In this document: piece after piece, positions 9,040 to 18,900 of the stretch
Layout: each line of letters begins with the position of its first letter
Numbering within the stretch: the stretch's first letter is position 1
Source of the DNA: JBFLYO01 sp040756745
GTDB lineage: Bacteria > Bacteroidota > Ignavibacteria > UBA10030 > UBA6906
Assembly (NCBI GenBank): GCA_040756745.1
Contig: JBFLYO010000025.1
Span: 1-58,385 of the forward strand
DNA: 58,385 nucleotides
Reading direction: 5' to 3'
Translations under genes and position numbers: made by a program
The notes under the pieces: model-generated
Told to the model about the DNA's origin: nothing
The model's database searches: none
The model's input: only the letters and a program-made list of their open reading frames with translations

Positions 9040-10535
9040 CGCTGTTGGCGGTGAGTGGCGAATGTCATGATCGCTTCCTGTGTGGCGTCGCGGGCGTCCA
9101 GGGTTGCGGTGAGCCGTCCTTCACACATCACCGCGATCCTGGTGCAGATGCCGAGAAGCTCAGGGAGGTCGGACGAGATGACGATGACCCCAATCCCGTC
9201 GGCCACGAGCCGGTTGATCAGGGTGTAGATTTCGTACTTCACCCCGACGTCAATGCCCGCAGTTGGTTCGTCGAAGACGAGCACCTTCGCCTTCGTGTTC
9301 AACCAGCGGGCGAGGACCACTTTTTGCCTGTTCCCGCCGCTGAGGGTCTCAACGTTGACGCCGACATGGGGCAGCTTGATGCGGAGATCGTCGGTGAACC
9401 GCTTTGCCACGGCCTCCTCGCGCGCCCGGTCGATGAACGGGCCGCGGAGCAGAGCGGAGAGGCTGGCGAGGGAGATGTTCTCCCGGACCGACATCTGCAT
9501 GATCAGCCCGTACTTGTTCCTGTCCTCGGTGAGCAGTCCGATCCCCGCTTCGATTGCCTCGTGCGGCGAGGCGGGGGCGATCTCCTTGCCTTCGAGCACA
9601 ATGCGCCCGCCGGTGCGCCGGTCCGCCCCGAAAAGCAGCCGCGCCAGTTCGGTGCGCCCCGCGCCGACAAGGCCGGCAAGGCCCAGGACCTCTCCCCTGT
9701 GCAGGGCCAGGGAGACGTCGGACACTTTCGCAGAGCTGAGATGCTCGATCCTGAGGATCTCCTCTCCCGGTTGGAATTCCCCGCGTGGAAATTCGTTCTC
9801 CAGCTCGCGTCCCACCATGTGCCGGATGAGCCCTCGGCGGTCAATCTCGCTGACGCTGCCGGTATGAACGAGTTTTCCGTCCCGCAGGACAGTCACCCGG
9901 TCGCCGACCTCGAAGATCTCTTCGAGCCGGTGTGAGATGAAGATGATCCCGACGCCCCGCTCCTTCAGCGTCCGGATCACGCCGAAGAGGTTTTCGGTCT
10001 CGCGCTCGGTGAGCGGCGCCGTCGGTTCGTCCATTGCGAGGATGCGTACGTTCCTCGAGAGTGCTTTCGCGATTTCCACCACCTGCCGCTGGGCAACACT
10101 CAGCGTGTCGATCAGCGCGTCGGTCGGCAGTTCTTCTTCCAGCATCTGCAGGGCTTCGGCAGCCGCCAGGTGCATCCGGCGCCGGTCAATGATGGGCGTC
10201 CTGCCGACAACGGGTTCGCTGCCGAGGAGAATATTCTCCGCCACGGACAGGTAGGGGACGAGCTTGAAATCCTGATAAATCACCCCGATGCCGAGCCGCT
10301 GTGCGTCGCCCGGTGAGGAGAGATGCGCTTCCTCGCCGCCGACGGTTATGGTCCCCGCGTCCATCGGCGTCGCGCCGGAGAGAACCTTCATCAACGTGGA
10401 CTTCCCCGCGCCGTTTTCCCCCACCAGACAGTTCACCTCTCCCGCCGAGAGGGAGAAGTCGACTCCGTCAAGCGCCAGCACCCCGGGATAGCGCTTGGTG
10501 ATCCCCTGCATCTGAAGGAGCGACGGCATGGTCAC
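9036..10535 (-). CDS. Monosaccharide ABC transporter ATPase (RbsA-type, duplicated)
   Basis: 499 residues with two ABC cassettes in tandem, the hallmark of CUT2 ATPases. The first has a complete Walker A (G39-ENGAGKST), signature LSVAQRQ and Walker B ILAMDEPTA. The second has the usual degenerate P-loop (GLVGAGRTEL) but an intact LSGGNRQK signature and VLVFDEPTAGID. It powers sugar uptake together with the adjacent permease and binding lipoprotein. It overlaps both neighbours by four bases (ATGA at 10532-10535 and 9036-9039). Confidence 0.96.
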   Translation of the reverse strand: MTMPSLLQMQGITKRYPGVLALDGVDFSLSAGEVNCLVGENGAGKSTLMKVLSGATPMDAGTITVGGEEAHLSSPGDAQRLGIGVIYQDFKLVPYLSVAENILLGSEPVVGRTPIIDRRRMHLAAAEALQMLEEELPTDALIDTLSVAQRQVVEIAKALSRNVRILAMDEPTAPLTERETENLFGVIRTLKERGVGIIFISHRLEEIFEVGDRVTVLRDGKLVHTGSVSEIDRRGLIRHMVGRELENEFPRGEFQPGEEILRIEHLSSAKVSDVSLALHRGEVLGLAGLVGAGRTELARLLFGADRRTGGRIVLEGKEIAPASPHEAIEAGIGLLTEDRNKYGLIMQMSVRENISLASLSALLRGPFIDRAREEAVAKRFTDDLRIKLPHVGVNVETLSGGNRQKVVLARWLNTKAKVLVFDEPTAGIDVGVKYEIYTLINRLVADGIGVIVISSDLPELLGICTRIAVMCEGRLTATLDARDATQEAIMTFATHRQQR

Positions 10536-11452
10536 TGGACCCCGTGCTTTGTGAAGTACTCCGCGTCCGCGATCCCGACCTCCACTGGAACGACAGGAGG
10601 AACTGCAACGCCCGCAAAATGGTCGCGGATCTTCTGGATGGTGATGGTGCCGATCTTCCTCGGATACTGGATGACGTCCGCCTTCAGGGGGGTCCCCTTG
10701 AGAATTGCGTCGGCGGCGGGTGGGGTGGCATCGTAGCCGACGATGATGATGCTGGTCCGCTTGAACTGCTGTACCGCATCGAGGGCGCCGAGTGCGGAGG
10801 CGTCGTTGATGCCGAAGATCCCATCCAGCACCGGGTTCGCCTGGAGAACGTCGGAGGTGACCTCGAGCGACTTGTCGCGCACGCCCTGCCCCTCGACATC
10901 GGCCACCACGCTGATCCCCGGAGCCGCGGCGATTGCTTCGCGGAACCCCTGCACCCGGTCGAGCACCGAGGTCACGACAGGATGATTAATGATGGCAACT
11001 TTCCCCTTCCCCCCGAGCGCCTTCACGAGGTATTCTCCCGCCAGCCGGCCGCCGGCGACATTGTCGGAGGCCACGTGACAGATCACCGATCCTTCCTGGG
11101 CGGCGATGTCTGCGGTAAAGACCGGAATGCCCGCTTCGTTCGCCTTGCGGATCCCGGGCCCGACCCCTTTGGAATCGACGGGACAGACGATAATGGCGTC
11201 CACTTTCCGCGCGACGAAGTCTTCTATCTGGCCGATCTGTTTTCCCAGATCGAATTCGGCCGAGGTGATAATGAGTTCGAACTTCTGCTGCGCCGCCTCT
11301 TCGCGAAGGCCCTCCTCCAGGTCCTTATAGAAGATGTGGCCGCGGGTCAGGAGCGCGACGCCGATCGTCTTCGACTGGGCGGGCCGGTCCTGACGGGCAC
11401 ATGAGAATGCGAACGCTGAGAGAATGACGAGGACACAAAGCGTGCGGTGCAT
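10532..11452 (-). CDS. Sugar-binding lipoprotein of the ABC transporter (RbsB/periplasmic binding protein type I)
   Basis: 306 residues. A lipoprotein signal ends at C18 (LSAFAFSC), so the mature protein should be lipid-anchored. The fold is that of class-B periplasmic binding proteins: IGVALLTRGHIFYKDLEEG, VDAIIVCPVDSKGVG, GIPVFTADIAA, and NPVLDGIFGINDASALGALDA in the second lobe. It delivers a pentose or hexose to the permease. The ligand is not readable from sequence; galactose or mannose is suggested by the neighbouring galactokinase and mannosidase. Confidence 0.93.
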   Translation of the reverse strand: MHRTLCVLVILSAFAFSCARQDRPAQSKTIGVALLTRGHIFYKDLEEGLREEAAQQKFELIITSAEFDLGKQIGQIEDFVARKVDAIIVCPVDSKGVGPGIRKANEAGIPVFTADIAAQEGSVICHVASDNVAGGRLAGEYLVKALGGKGKVAIINHPVVTSVLDRVQGFREAIAAAPGISVVADVEGQGVRDKSLEVTSDVLQANPVLDGIFGINDASALGALDAVQQFKRTSIIIVGYDATPPAADAILKGTPLKADVIQYPRKIGTITIQKIRDHFAGVAVPPVVPVEVGIADAEYFTKHGVQ

Positions 11453-11488
11453 ACGGTGGTCTCCACATTGAGAGATGTACGAATGCCG

Positions 11489-12664
11489 TCAGAGGACCCG
11501 CGCGGTGGCGCCGTCGTCGACGGCGCAAACGTAGACTGACGGCGACTTGCCGGTCGTCCGGGGATATTCCTTCAAGAGGCGTGCGGTGATCTCCGACGCG
11601 GCCTCCTCACGGGCCAGGCAGATCGCGCTGCCGCCAAATCCCGCCCCCGTCATGCGCGCCCCGAACACCCCCTCCGCCTCGGCGCAGATGTCCACAACGG
11701 CGTCCAGTTCGGCGCAGCTTACTTCGTAGTCGTCGCGGAGACTCAGGTGGGAATCATACATCAGCTTCCCGAACTCGGAGAGGTCCCCCTCCCGCAGCGC
11801 GCGCGCCGACCGGACCACGCGGGCGTTCTCATGGATGACGTGACGACATCGCTTGAGGACGACGGGGGTGAGTTCCGACGCATGGGCGTTGAGGTCGTCG
11901 TCGGTGACGTCCCTCAGGGCTGAGATGCCGGGCCGGTGCGAAGCGAACAGCCGAACGCCTTCGGCACACTCCGAGCGCCGCTGATTGTACGCCGAGGATG
12001 CAAGGGCGCGCCTGACGCCGGTGTCGCACACCAGCAGGACGACGCCCGGTGGTATGGGGACCAGTTCGTACTCCAGCGATCGGCAGTCGAGCATCAACGC
12101 ATGTGACCGCTTCCCGAGGCAGGAGATGAACTGATCCATGATGCCGCAGAGCACGCCGGCGTATTCGTGTTCCGCTCTCTGGCAGAGGGTGATGATGTCG
12201 AGCGGTGGGATGTCGATGCCGTTGAATGCGATGAGGCCGAATGCCGTGGCGAGTTCCAGCGCGGCGGAAGAGCTGAGCCCCGACCCGCGCGGGACAACGC
12301 CATGGACGCAGATATTGGCCGGGCGGAGACTGCCGTGACGTTCCCTGAGGAGCGCAGCCACTCCCACGAGATAATCGGTCCATGCCCTCCGCTCCGAAGG
12401 GAAGAGACGGTCCAGCGCAAACGCAGTCTCACCCTGCATGCTCGCCGAGCACATGACCAGCCGGCCGTCGTTGCGGGGGCCGACTGCTACGGCGATGGAG
12501 CGGTCGATGGCTGCAGGGAAGACGAACCCTTCGTTGTAGTCCGTGTGCTCGCCGATCAGATTCACCCGGCCGGGGGCGGATGCGACGATGGAGGGAGGGG
12601 AGCCGAACCGGTTCCGATACGTTGCGGCGGCGGTCTCTTCGACTGCGGCGCGGGGTTCGTTCAC
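11489..12664 (-). CDS. galK: Galactokinase
   Basis: GHMP-family kinase that phosphorylates galactose at C1 (Leloir pathway). The galactokinase signature PGRVNLIGEHTDYNEG, the ATP loop VVPRGSGLSSSAAL and the third GHMP motif GARMTGAGFGG are all intact. I chose the GTG at 12664, which gives 391 residues and about 30 before the signature motif as in E. coli GalK; an ATG at 12730 in the same frame would add 22 residues of low-complexity sequence. Neither start has a clear Shine-Dalgarno sequence. It is the first gene of the operon, divergent from the peptidase gene, so the operon promoter should lie in 12665-12800. The rest of the Leloir pathway is not in the window. Confidence 0.92.
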   Translation of the reverse strand: MNEPRAAVEETAAATYRNRFGSPPSIVASAPGRVNLIGEHTDYNEGFVFPAAIDRSIAVAVGPRNDGRLVMCSASMQGETAFALDRLFPSERRAWTDYLVGVAALLRERHGSLRPANICVHGVVPRGSGLSSSAALELATAFGLIAFNGIDIPPLDIITLCQRAEHEYAGVLCGIMDQFISCLGKRSHALMLDCRSLEYELVPIPPGVVLLVCDTGVRRALASSAYNQRRSECAEGVRLFASHRPGISALRDVTDDDLNAHASELTPVVLKRCRHVIHENARVVRSARALREGDLSEFGKLMYDSHLSLRDDYEVSCAELDAVVDICAEAEGVFGARMTGAGFGGSAICLAREEAASEITARLLKEYPRTTGKSPSVYVCAVDDGATARVL

Positions 12665-12744
12665 GGGATGGAATCCGGAGGAGATTGGTCTTGACGATGG
12701 TACGAAGAAAGGGGGGGAATAGCAACGCATGGCGCTACCGCTGC

Positions 12745-12773
12745 TTGACTTCCCACCGCCCCTTCTCTATATT
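12745..12773 (+). promoter_or_regulatory. Sigma-70-type promoter for the envelope operon
   Basis: TTGACT (12745-12750), a 17-bp spacer and TATATT (12768-12773), followed by TTCAC. The start codon at 12793 would be only about 13 nt from the expected transcription start, so the mRNA would be nearly leaderless, and no Shine-Dalgarno sequence is present. The -10 region CTTCTCTATATTTTCAC is almost identical to that of the promoter at 55533-55561. Confidence 0.75.
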
Positions 12774-12792
12774 TTCACGCCGAACCTGAACG

Positions 12793-13593
12793 ATGGCCAA
12801 GCGAAGAACTGTACGCCCGCATCCGCCGCGCACCCGGCCGGCGGGAAGATTCGGATGGCTCCCGGACCTTCCCGACCGCCGTGACTTCCTCTACGGCGCC
12901 CGGCGCCCGGTGCTTCCTTCGCTTCCGCAGAGCATCGATCTTCGCCCCCTCTGCTCTCCCGTCGAAGATCAGGCGTCGCTCGGAAGCTGCACAGCCCAGG
13001 CGCTGGTCGGCGCCCTCGAGCTCCTCGAACGAAAGGACGGCGTCCCGTTCGCCGATCTGAGCCGCCTCTTCCTCTATCATAATGAACGCGTGATCGAGGG
13101 AACCGTACAATCCGATTCCGGCGCAATGCTCCGCGACGGCATCAAGTCGCTCGTCAAACAGGGGGTCTGCACGGAACGCCGGTGGCCGTACCGGATCTCG
13201 CGCTTCAAACGAACTCCCTCCCCGGACTGTTACAGGGAGGGACGAAGGCACCAGATCACGTCGTACCACCGGATCATGTCCAGGGACGAGATGCTGACCT
13301 GCCTTGCCGACGGATATCCGTTCGTGTTCGGTTTCGCGGCGTTCGAGAGCTTCACGTCGTCGGAGGTTGCACGCACCGGCATCCTGGGACTCCCCGCGCA
13401 AGGTGAGCGGCTCATCGGAGGGCATGCCGTGCTGGCAGTTGGATACACCATGGCGGACGAACGGTTCCTCTGCAGAAACTCGTGGGGAAAGCGGTGGGGT
13501 CAAGAAGGATATTTCACAATTCCTTTTGCGTACGTGACCGATCGGGATCTGTCGGACGATTTCTGGACGATCCGCAGGGGAGAGAACATGTGA
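12793..13593 (+). CDS. Papain-like cysteine peptidase (family C1A)
   Basis: 266 residues. The catalytic set is complete: oxyanion Q60 and nucleophile C66 in EDQASLGSCTAQA, H211 in GHAVLAVGY, and N229 in RNSWGKRWG. The short N-terminal stretch with FGWLPDLPDRRDFLY is typical of this bacterial C1A subgroup and replaces a long propeptide. No signal peptide is visible, so it may act inside the cell. First gene of an operon with PBP1C and a protease-trapping alpha-2-macroglobulin; its stop overlaps the GTG start of pbpC. Function in the envelope context is not established. Confidence 0.9.
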   Translation: MAKRRTVRPHPPRTRPAGRFGWLPDLPDRRDFLYGARRPVLPSLPQSIDLRPLCSPVEDQASLGSCTAQALVGALELLERKDGVPFADLSRLFLYHNERVIEGTVQSDSGAMLRDGIKSLVKQGVCTERRWPYRISRFKRTPSPDCYREGRRHQITSYHRIMSRDEMLTCLADGYPFVFGFAAFESFTSSEVARTGILGLPAQGERLIGGHAVLAVGYTMADERFLCRNSWGKRWGQEGYFTIPFAYVTDRDLSDDFWTIRRGENM

Positions 13594-15899
13594 AGGCGAA
13601 ACGGACGATCATCCGCCTGGTGCTCATTGTGGCCGGTGCTTGCTGCGCGGGGTTCCTTGTGCTCTCGCTTCTTTTTCCACTTCCCCCGCTCAAACCCTAC
13701 TCCGTCGTTGTTGAAGACCGCGACGGCAGGTTCCTGCAGGCGTTCCTGGCTGCGGACGGTGCGTGGCGGCTGCGGACTTCCCCGGCCGAGATTCCCCCCC
13801 GGATCAAGGAGATCCTGATCCGGCGGGAGGACCGGTGGTTTTATTATCATCCGGGCATCAACCCTCTGTCAGTCGGGCGGGCGCTTGTGCAGAACCTCCT
13901 CGCCGGTCGCCGCGTGTCGGGCGCCTCCACGATCACCATGCAGATCGCACGGATGCTCGAGCCCCGCGAGCGCACTTATCTGAGCAAGGTGATCGAGGCA
14001 TTTCGTGCTGCGCAGCTCGAGTTGAAATACTCGAAGGAGGAACTGCTCGAAACGTATCTCTCGATGGCGCCGCTCGGCGGCAACATTGAAGGGCTCCGTT
14101 CGGCCGCCCTGATCTACTACCAGACCCCGCTCGAGCGACTGAACATCGCACAGCTTTTCGACCTGATCCTGATCCCCGGCGACCCCAACGGCCTTCAACC
14201 CGACAGGAATCCAGACCGGCTCTTCGCTGAGCGGAAACGACAGGCACAGGAATGGATCAGGCGGGGACTGCTTACTGAAACAGACTCGATGATCATCTGG
14301 AACACGCCGGCCTCCGCGGTACGCCACCCGCTGCCGCGCTACGCTCAGCATTTCACCCTTCGCGTGAAGGAACAACATCCTGCAGGAGGGGATGTCCGGA
14401 GTTCGCTGCACTTACCGACCCAGCAGGCGGTCGAACGGCTTCTCACGAGTCACCTCCGCCCGTGGAAACAGCGGGGAGTCCAGAACGGAGCCGCACTCGT
14501 CGTGAGAAACGCCACGCTCGACGTCCTTGCCTACGCCGGCTCGGAGGATTTCGACGACGATGCGTCGGCGGGGCAGGTGGATGCCGTCCGCGCACTCCGC
14601 TCTCCCGGTTCGACCCTCAAGCCCCTCCTCTATGCTATGTGCATGGACCGTGGAGATCTGACTCCGCGGACGCGTCTGCTCGACACCCCGTACGATGCGG
14701 AGGGGTTTCTTGCGGAGAACTACGACGGCCGGTATTCGGGCTTCGTGTATGCCGACGAGGCGCTCCGCCGCTCCCTCAATGTGCCAATGGTGAGAATGCT
14801 CAAGCGGTCCGGCGTGTCGCAGTTTGTCGAGTTTGCGGCCGCTGCAGGGATCAGGTCGCTGATGGAGCAGCAGCCGCGACTCGGCCTCAGCATGATCCTC
14901 GGCGGATGCGGAGTGACGCTCGAGGAGCTCGTCGGCGCTTACGCCGCGTTTCCTCGCGGCGGCACGCGGGGACGACTCCGCCTGGTCCCTTCGGCAGAGA
15001 ACGACGCGGACGACGAAAAGCGCGTCTGGTCCTCTTCCGCGGCGTGGATGGTGACTGAGGTGCTCTCAGGACTCGATCGTCCGGACATTCCGAACAACTT
15101 CGCGGCTGCCACGAATCTCCCTGCCGTTGCCTTCAAGACGGGCACCAGCTACGGCCGCCGCGACGCCTGGGCCGTCGGCTACTCCTCGGAATACACGGTC
15201 GGTGTCTGGGTCGGCAACGTGAGCCACAAGGGGAATCCCGAGCTCGTCGGGAGTGCCGCAGCGGCGCCGCTGCTGATCGACATTTTCAATTCCATTTCGT
15301 CAGGGCACCGGACCACAATCCTCGCCCGGCCGAAAGACATCCGGGGACGCCTCGTGTGTGCCGTGAGCGGACTTGCTCGGGGGCCGCGCTGCAGCCGCCT
15401 GATCGACGATGTCTGCTCTGCCGAGCATACGGTCCCCCGATCGTGCGATATGTGCAGAGAAGTCCTGGTCTCTCCGAATGGATCGGTTGCCTACTGTCCG
15501 GGATGCGCCGGCAACCATTCCTTCCGGATCGCCGTGCGGGAAGAATATCCACCCGAGCTCATCGACTTTTGGAGACGCAGCGGGATTCACTATTCGCTCC
15601 CTCCTCCCCACAACCCGCAGTGCACGAAGCTGTTCGCCGGCGACGGTCCGGCCATCCTCAGCCCGTCGGCAGATATGACCTATTTCCTTATAGCGCGCGG
15701 GCAGAAGCTCGTGCTGCAGGCAACGTCGGGCATCGACGTCCGCGCACATGCCTGGTATCTGGACGACGCCTACATCGGGAAGCGGAGTGCGGGAGAAAAG
15801 CTGTTTATTGCCATCGGCGAGGGAAACCACACGATCACCTGCGCCGACGACCGCGGCCGCGCCTCGACGGTCCATATCACGGTTCGAAATGTTCTCTAA
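13590..15899 (+). CDS. pbpC: Penicillin-binding protein 1C
   Basis: 769 residues from the GTG at 13590, preceded by AGGGGAGA and overlapping the upstream stop. One transmembrane helix (~residues 7-32) anchors it to the inner membrane. The glycosyltransferase domain has E80 in RREDRWFYYHPGINP and GASTITMQ; the transpeptidase domain has S341-TLK, S395-LN and K516-TGT. The C-terminal ~90 residues match the PBP1C-specific beta domain. It would polymerise and cross-link peptidoglycan. In E. coli pbpC lies beside the alpha-2-macroglobulin gene yfhM; the same pairing is seen here, 21 bp apart. Confidence 0.95.
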   Translation: MKAKRTIIRLVLIVAGACCAGFLVLSLLFPLPPLKPYSVVVEDRDGRFLQAFLAADGAWRLRTSPAEIPPRIKEILIRREDRWFYYHPGINPLSVGRALVQNLLAGRRVSGASTITMQIARMLEPRERTYLSKVIEAFRAAQLELKYSKEELLETYLSMAPLGGNIEGLRSAALIYYQTPLERLNIAQLFDLILIPGDPNGLQPDRNPDRLFAERKRQAQEWIRRGLLTETDSMIIWNTPASAVRHPLPRYAQHFTLRVKEQHPAGGDVRSSLHLPTQQAVERLLTSHLRPWKQRGVQNGAALVVRNATLDVLAYAGSEDFDDDASAGQVDAVRALRSPGSTLKPLLYAMCMDRGDLTPRTRLLDTPYDAEGFLAENYDGRYSGFVYADEALRRSLNVPMVRMLKRSGVSQFVEFAAAAGIRSLMEQQPRLGLSMILGGCGVTLEELVGAYAAFPRGGTRGRLRLVPSAENDADDEKRVWSSSAAWMVTEVLSGLDRPDIPNNFAAATNLPAVAFKTGTSYGRRDAWAVGYSSEYTVGVWVGNVSHKGNPELVGSAAAAPLLIDIFNSISSGHRTTILARPKDIRGRLVCAVSGLARGPRCSRLIDDVCSAEHTVPRSCDMCREVLVSPNGSVAYCPGCAGNHSFRIAVREEYPPELIDFWRRSGIHYSLPPPHNPQCTKLFAGDGPAILSPSADMTYFLIARGQKLVLQATSGIDVRAHAWYLDDAYIGKRSAGEKLFIAIGEGNHTITCADDRGRASTVHITVRNVL

Positions 15900-15920
15900 C
15901 ACTTGCCCCAGAGGTCCATC

Positions 15921-18900
15921 ATGAACCCCCGTCGCCTCCCCTCTTTCCTCAATCTCGATCTCATTCTCAATCTCATTCTCAATCTCATCCTTATCCTTAA
16001 CCTTAACCTCATCCTCATCCTCACCCTTCCCTCCTGCTCCACCCACGACACCCAGGCCCTGCGCGTCACATCCGACCTCCCCTCCGGCGTTCTCGCCCGC
16101 GAGGCGGTGATCACCGTGGCTTTCTCGCGCGGTGTCGTTCCTTCTGACTCGCTGAACCTCTGGACCAATACTCCGTTCATCGAATTCACCCCCTCGCTTC
16201 CGGGAAAATTCGTCTGGCAGGACACGACACGGCTGCTGTTCAGCGCCGACGGCCCGCTGCCGGGAGACGCACGATTCACGGGGAAGCTGAACACCAGACT
16301 GCTCACGCAGATGTCGGGCGCCGCGTCGTTCAGCGGTTCCGACGAGTTCTCGTTCGGGACAGAGCGATTTACGATGAAAGGTGCGGAGTTCTTCTACGAC
16401 CGGATCGGAGAAAAACGGCAGGTAGGCATCCGGGCCAACCTGGAATTCAACTACCAGGTGGACCCGCAGGATGTGGCCTCGTACATCCGGGTCATGATCG
16501 ATGATGCTCCGCAGCAGGTTGCCCGTATCGTGACTGCCGAAAAGAGCAGGATCATCGCCATCGAGATCGGGGCAGTGACGCAGGCCGAGAAGGCGCAGGC
16601 GATCGCCGTGCGGTTCGAGGAAGGGCTGATTTCTCCTGAAACCAGCACGCGCCTCTGGATGGAGCGGCCGTTCGTGTACACGCTCCCCCCGCTGGCGGAG
16701 ATGAGCATCTACGGGCACGAGTTCGGACTCGACGGGACGAGCAGCTGGGTGAAGGTGAAGACCTCGCAGGAAGTCGATGCGGCGGCGGTGAAGGCGGCCG
16801 TGACGATCGATCCCGTCCGCCCCTTCACCGTGACGACCGACGGTCAGGGATTCACTCTGCGCGGGAACTTCGAACCGGGGACGGCGTTCCGGCTTCTGAT
16901 CAAGAAAGGGATGGAAAGCGTGCTCGGAGGAAAAACCAGGAGCGACTATGAAGCCGACATCGTGGTCGGCAATATCGCGCCGACGTTCCGGTTTGCTTCC
17001 TCGTCCGGCCTGTACATGCTGATGGGGGGAAAGCGGATGGTGGAGGTTATGACGGTCAACATGCCGATGCTCCTCGTCCGCGTGAGCCAGGTCTTCCAGA
17101 ACAACCTCGTCTTCTTCCTCGACAACGGCAGGTTCTACGACTACTCCTATTATGATGAAGAAGAGGGGGAAGGGGGGGGGCCTGTGCATGCGAAGTACCG
17201 CTACTACCTGGGGAACTTCGGGCGCCAGCTCAGTGTCGATACGCTCCGGATCGCCGGCGGACAGAATCAGGAGGTCCGTTCCACGATCGACCTGAATCCC
17301 TTCATGCACACGGGGTACAAAGGCTTCTACCTTGTCGAGATCGCCGACCCCACCCAGCAATGGCGCTCCACATCGAAGTTGATCTCGATCTCCGACATCG
17401 GCCTCATAGCCAAGCAGAGCGCCGATGAAGTCATGGTGTTTGCGACAAGCCTCGTGACCAACAGTCCCATGTCGGGTGTGCGCATCTCGCTCGTCTCGAC
17501 AACAAACCAGATCATTGTGACCGCGACCACGGGGGGCGACGGCGAAGCGCGGTTCAGCGGCTATCGCGAGACTGCGAAGGGCTTCACCCTCAAGCTCATC
17601 ACGGCCGAAGCGGAGGAGGACTTCAACTTCATCAATCTGGCCGATTACCGGGTCGAGACCTCCCGCTTCGACGTTGGCGGGAAGCGGCAGCCGCAGGGAG
17701 TATACGATGCGTTTCTGTACGGAGACCGGAACATCTACCGCCCCGGGGAAAAGATCGTCATCGCCGGCATCGTCCGGAATCTGACCGAGCGCATCCCGGC
17801 GGGGATGCCTGTGAAGGTCAAGGTCATCAGCCCGCGCGGGAACGTGGTAGCAGAGATGCAGCTCTCGCTCAACGACGAGGGGTCGTTCGACACCGGGTAC
17901 CAGACGGAAGCTTCGGCGTCGACGGGGGAGTACCGCATCGAGCTGTACACCGGCACCGGCGCGTTTCTTACGAGCTATAAGGTGAGCGTCGAGGATTTCG
18001 TGCCGGACCGGCTCCGCGTCACGATGACGGCCTCACAGGATACGGCGCGGCCGGGTGACAATATCCGGTATGACATCCTCGCCCTGAACTTCTTCGGTCC
18101 GCCTGCGGCCGGGCGGAACTGGGAGTTCGAGGGATCGTTCGACGTGATCCCGTTCCGCTCGGAGCGCTTCCCTGAGTTTCGGTTCTCTGACGATGCTGCG
18201 AAACCCTACTCCGCAAACCCGGAGGTCTTCACGGGAAGGACCGACGAGCAGGGGAAGGCGACCGTTCAATTTGGCATGCCGAAGAACCTCACCTCGTCAG
18301 GTTTGCTCCGCGGGAAGGGGAGGGTGGCGGTATTCGATGAATCGGGGCGGCCGGTCTACCAGATCGCGCAGACGATCGTCCATCCCAAGGAATACTTTGT
18401 TGGTGTCCTCAACCGTGGGGCCTACTATGTCAGCCCCAATACGCCGCAGAAAATGCAGGTTGTGGCAGTCACGCCGCGCGACGCCCCGATCGCCGGCTTC
18501 AGCGCCAGAGTGGAGATCATCCGATCGGAGTGGCACTCCGTGCTGCGTCAGCACCAGCAGACAGGCACGCTGCGTTTTGTGTCCGAGCGAAGGGAGATCG
18601 TCGAGCGGACGGACAAGATCACCCTTGGCGAAAAGCCCTACGAGTATACCTACCTGGCCACCCGTTCAGGCGATTACACTGTGCGCGTCTCAAAGGAGGG
18701 GGATTCCGGGTATAACCAATTCAGCTTCTACTCCTACAGTTGGGGGACGTCGGACCTGACATCGTTCGAAGTCGATCCGGAGGCACGGGTAGAGGTCGTG
18801 TTCGACAAGCCCCTCTACGCCCCCGGCGACAAGGCGCGGGTGCTGTTCCAGACCCCTTTCAGCGGCACGATGCTCGTGACGGTGGAGCGGAACAAGGTGT

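Noticed and set aside
15300..17360. 686-codon open frame on the minus strand opposite pbpC and the macroglobulin gene
   Set aside because: Composition is antisense-like, it spans two real genes and their junction, and its middle is the reverse of the hexamer array (KDEIENEIE-type repeat).
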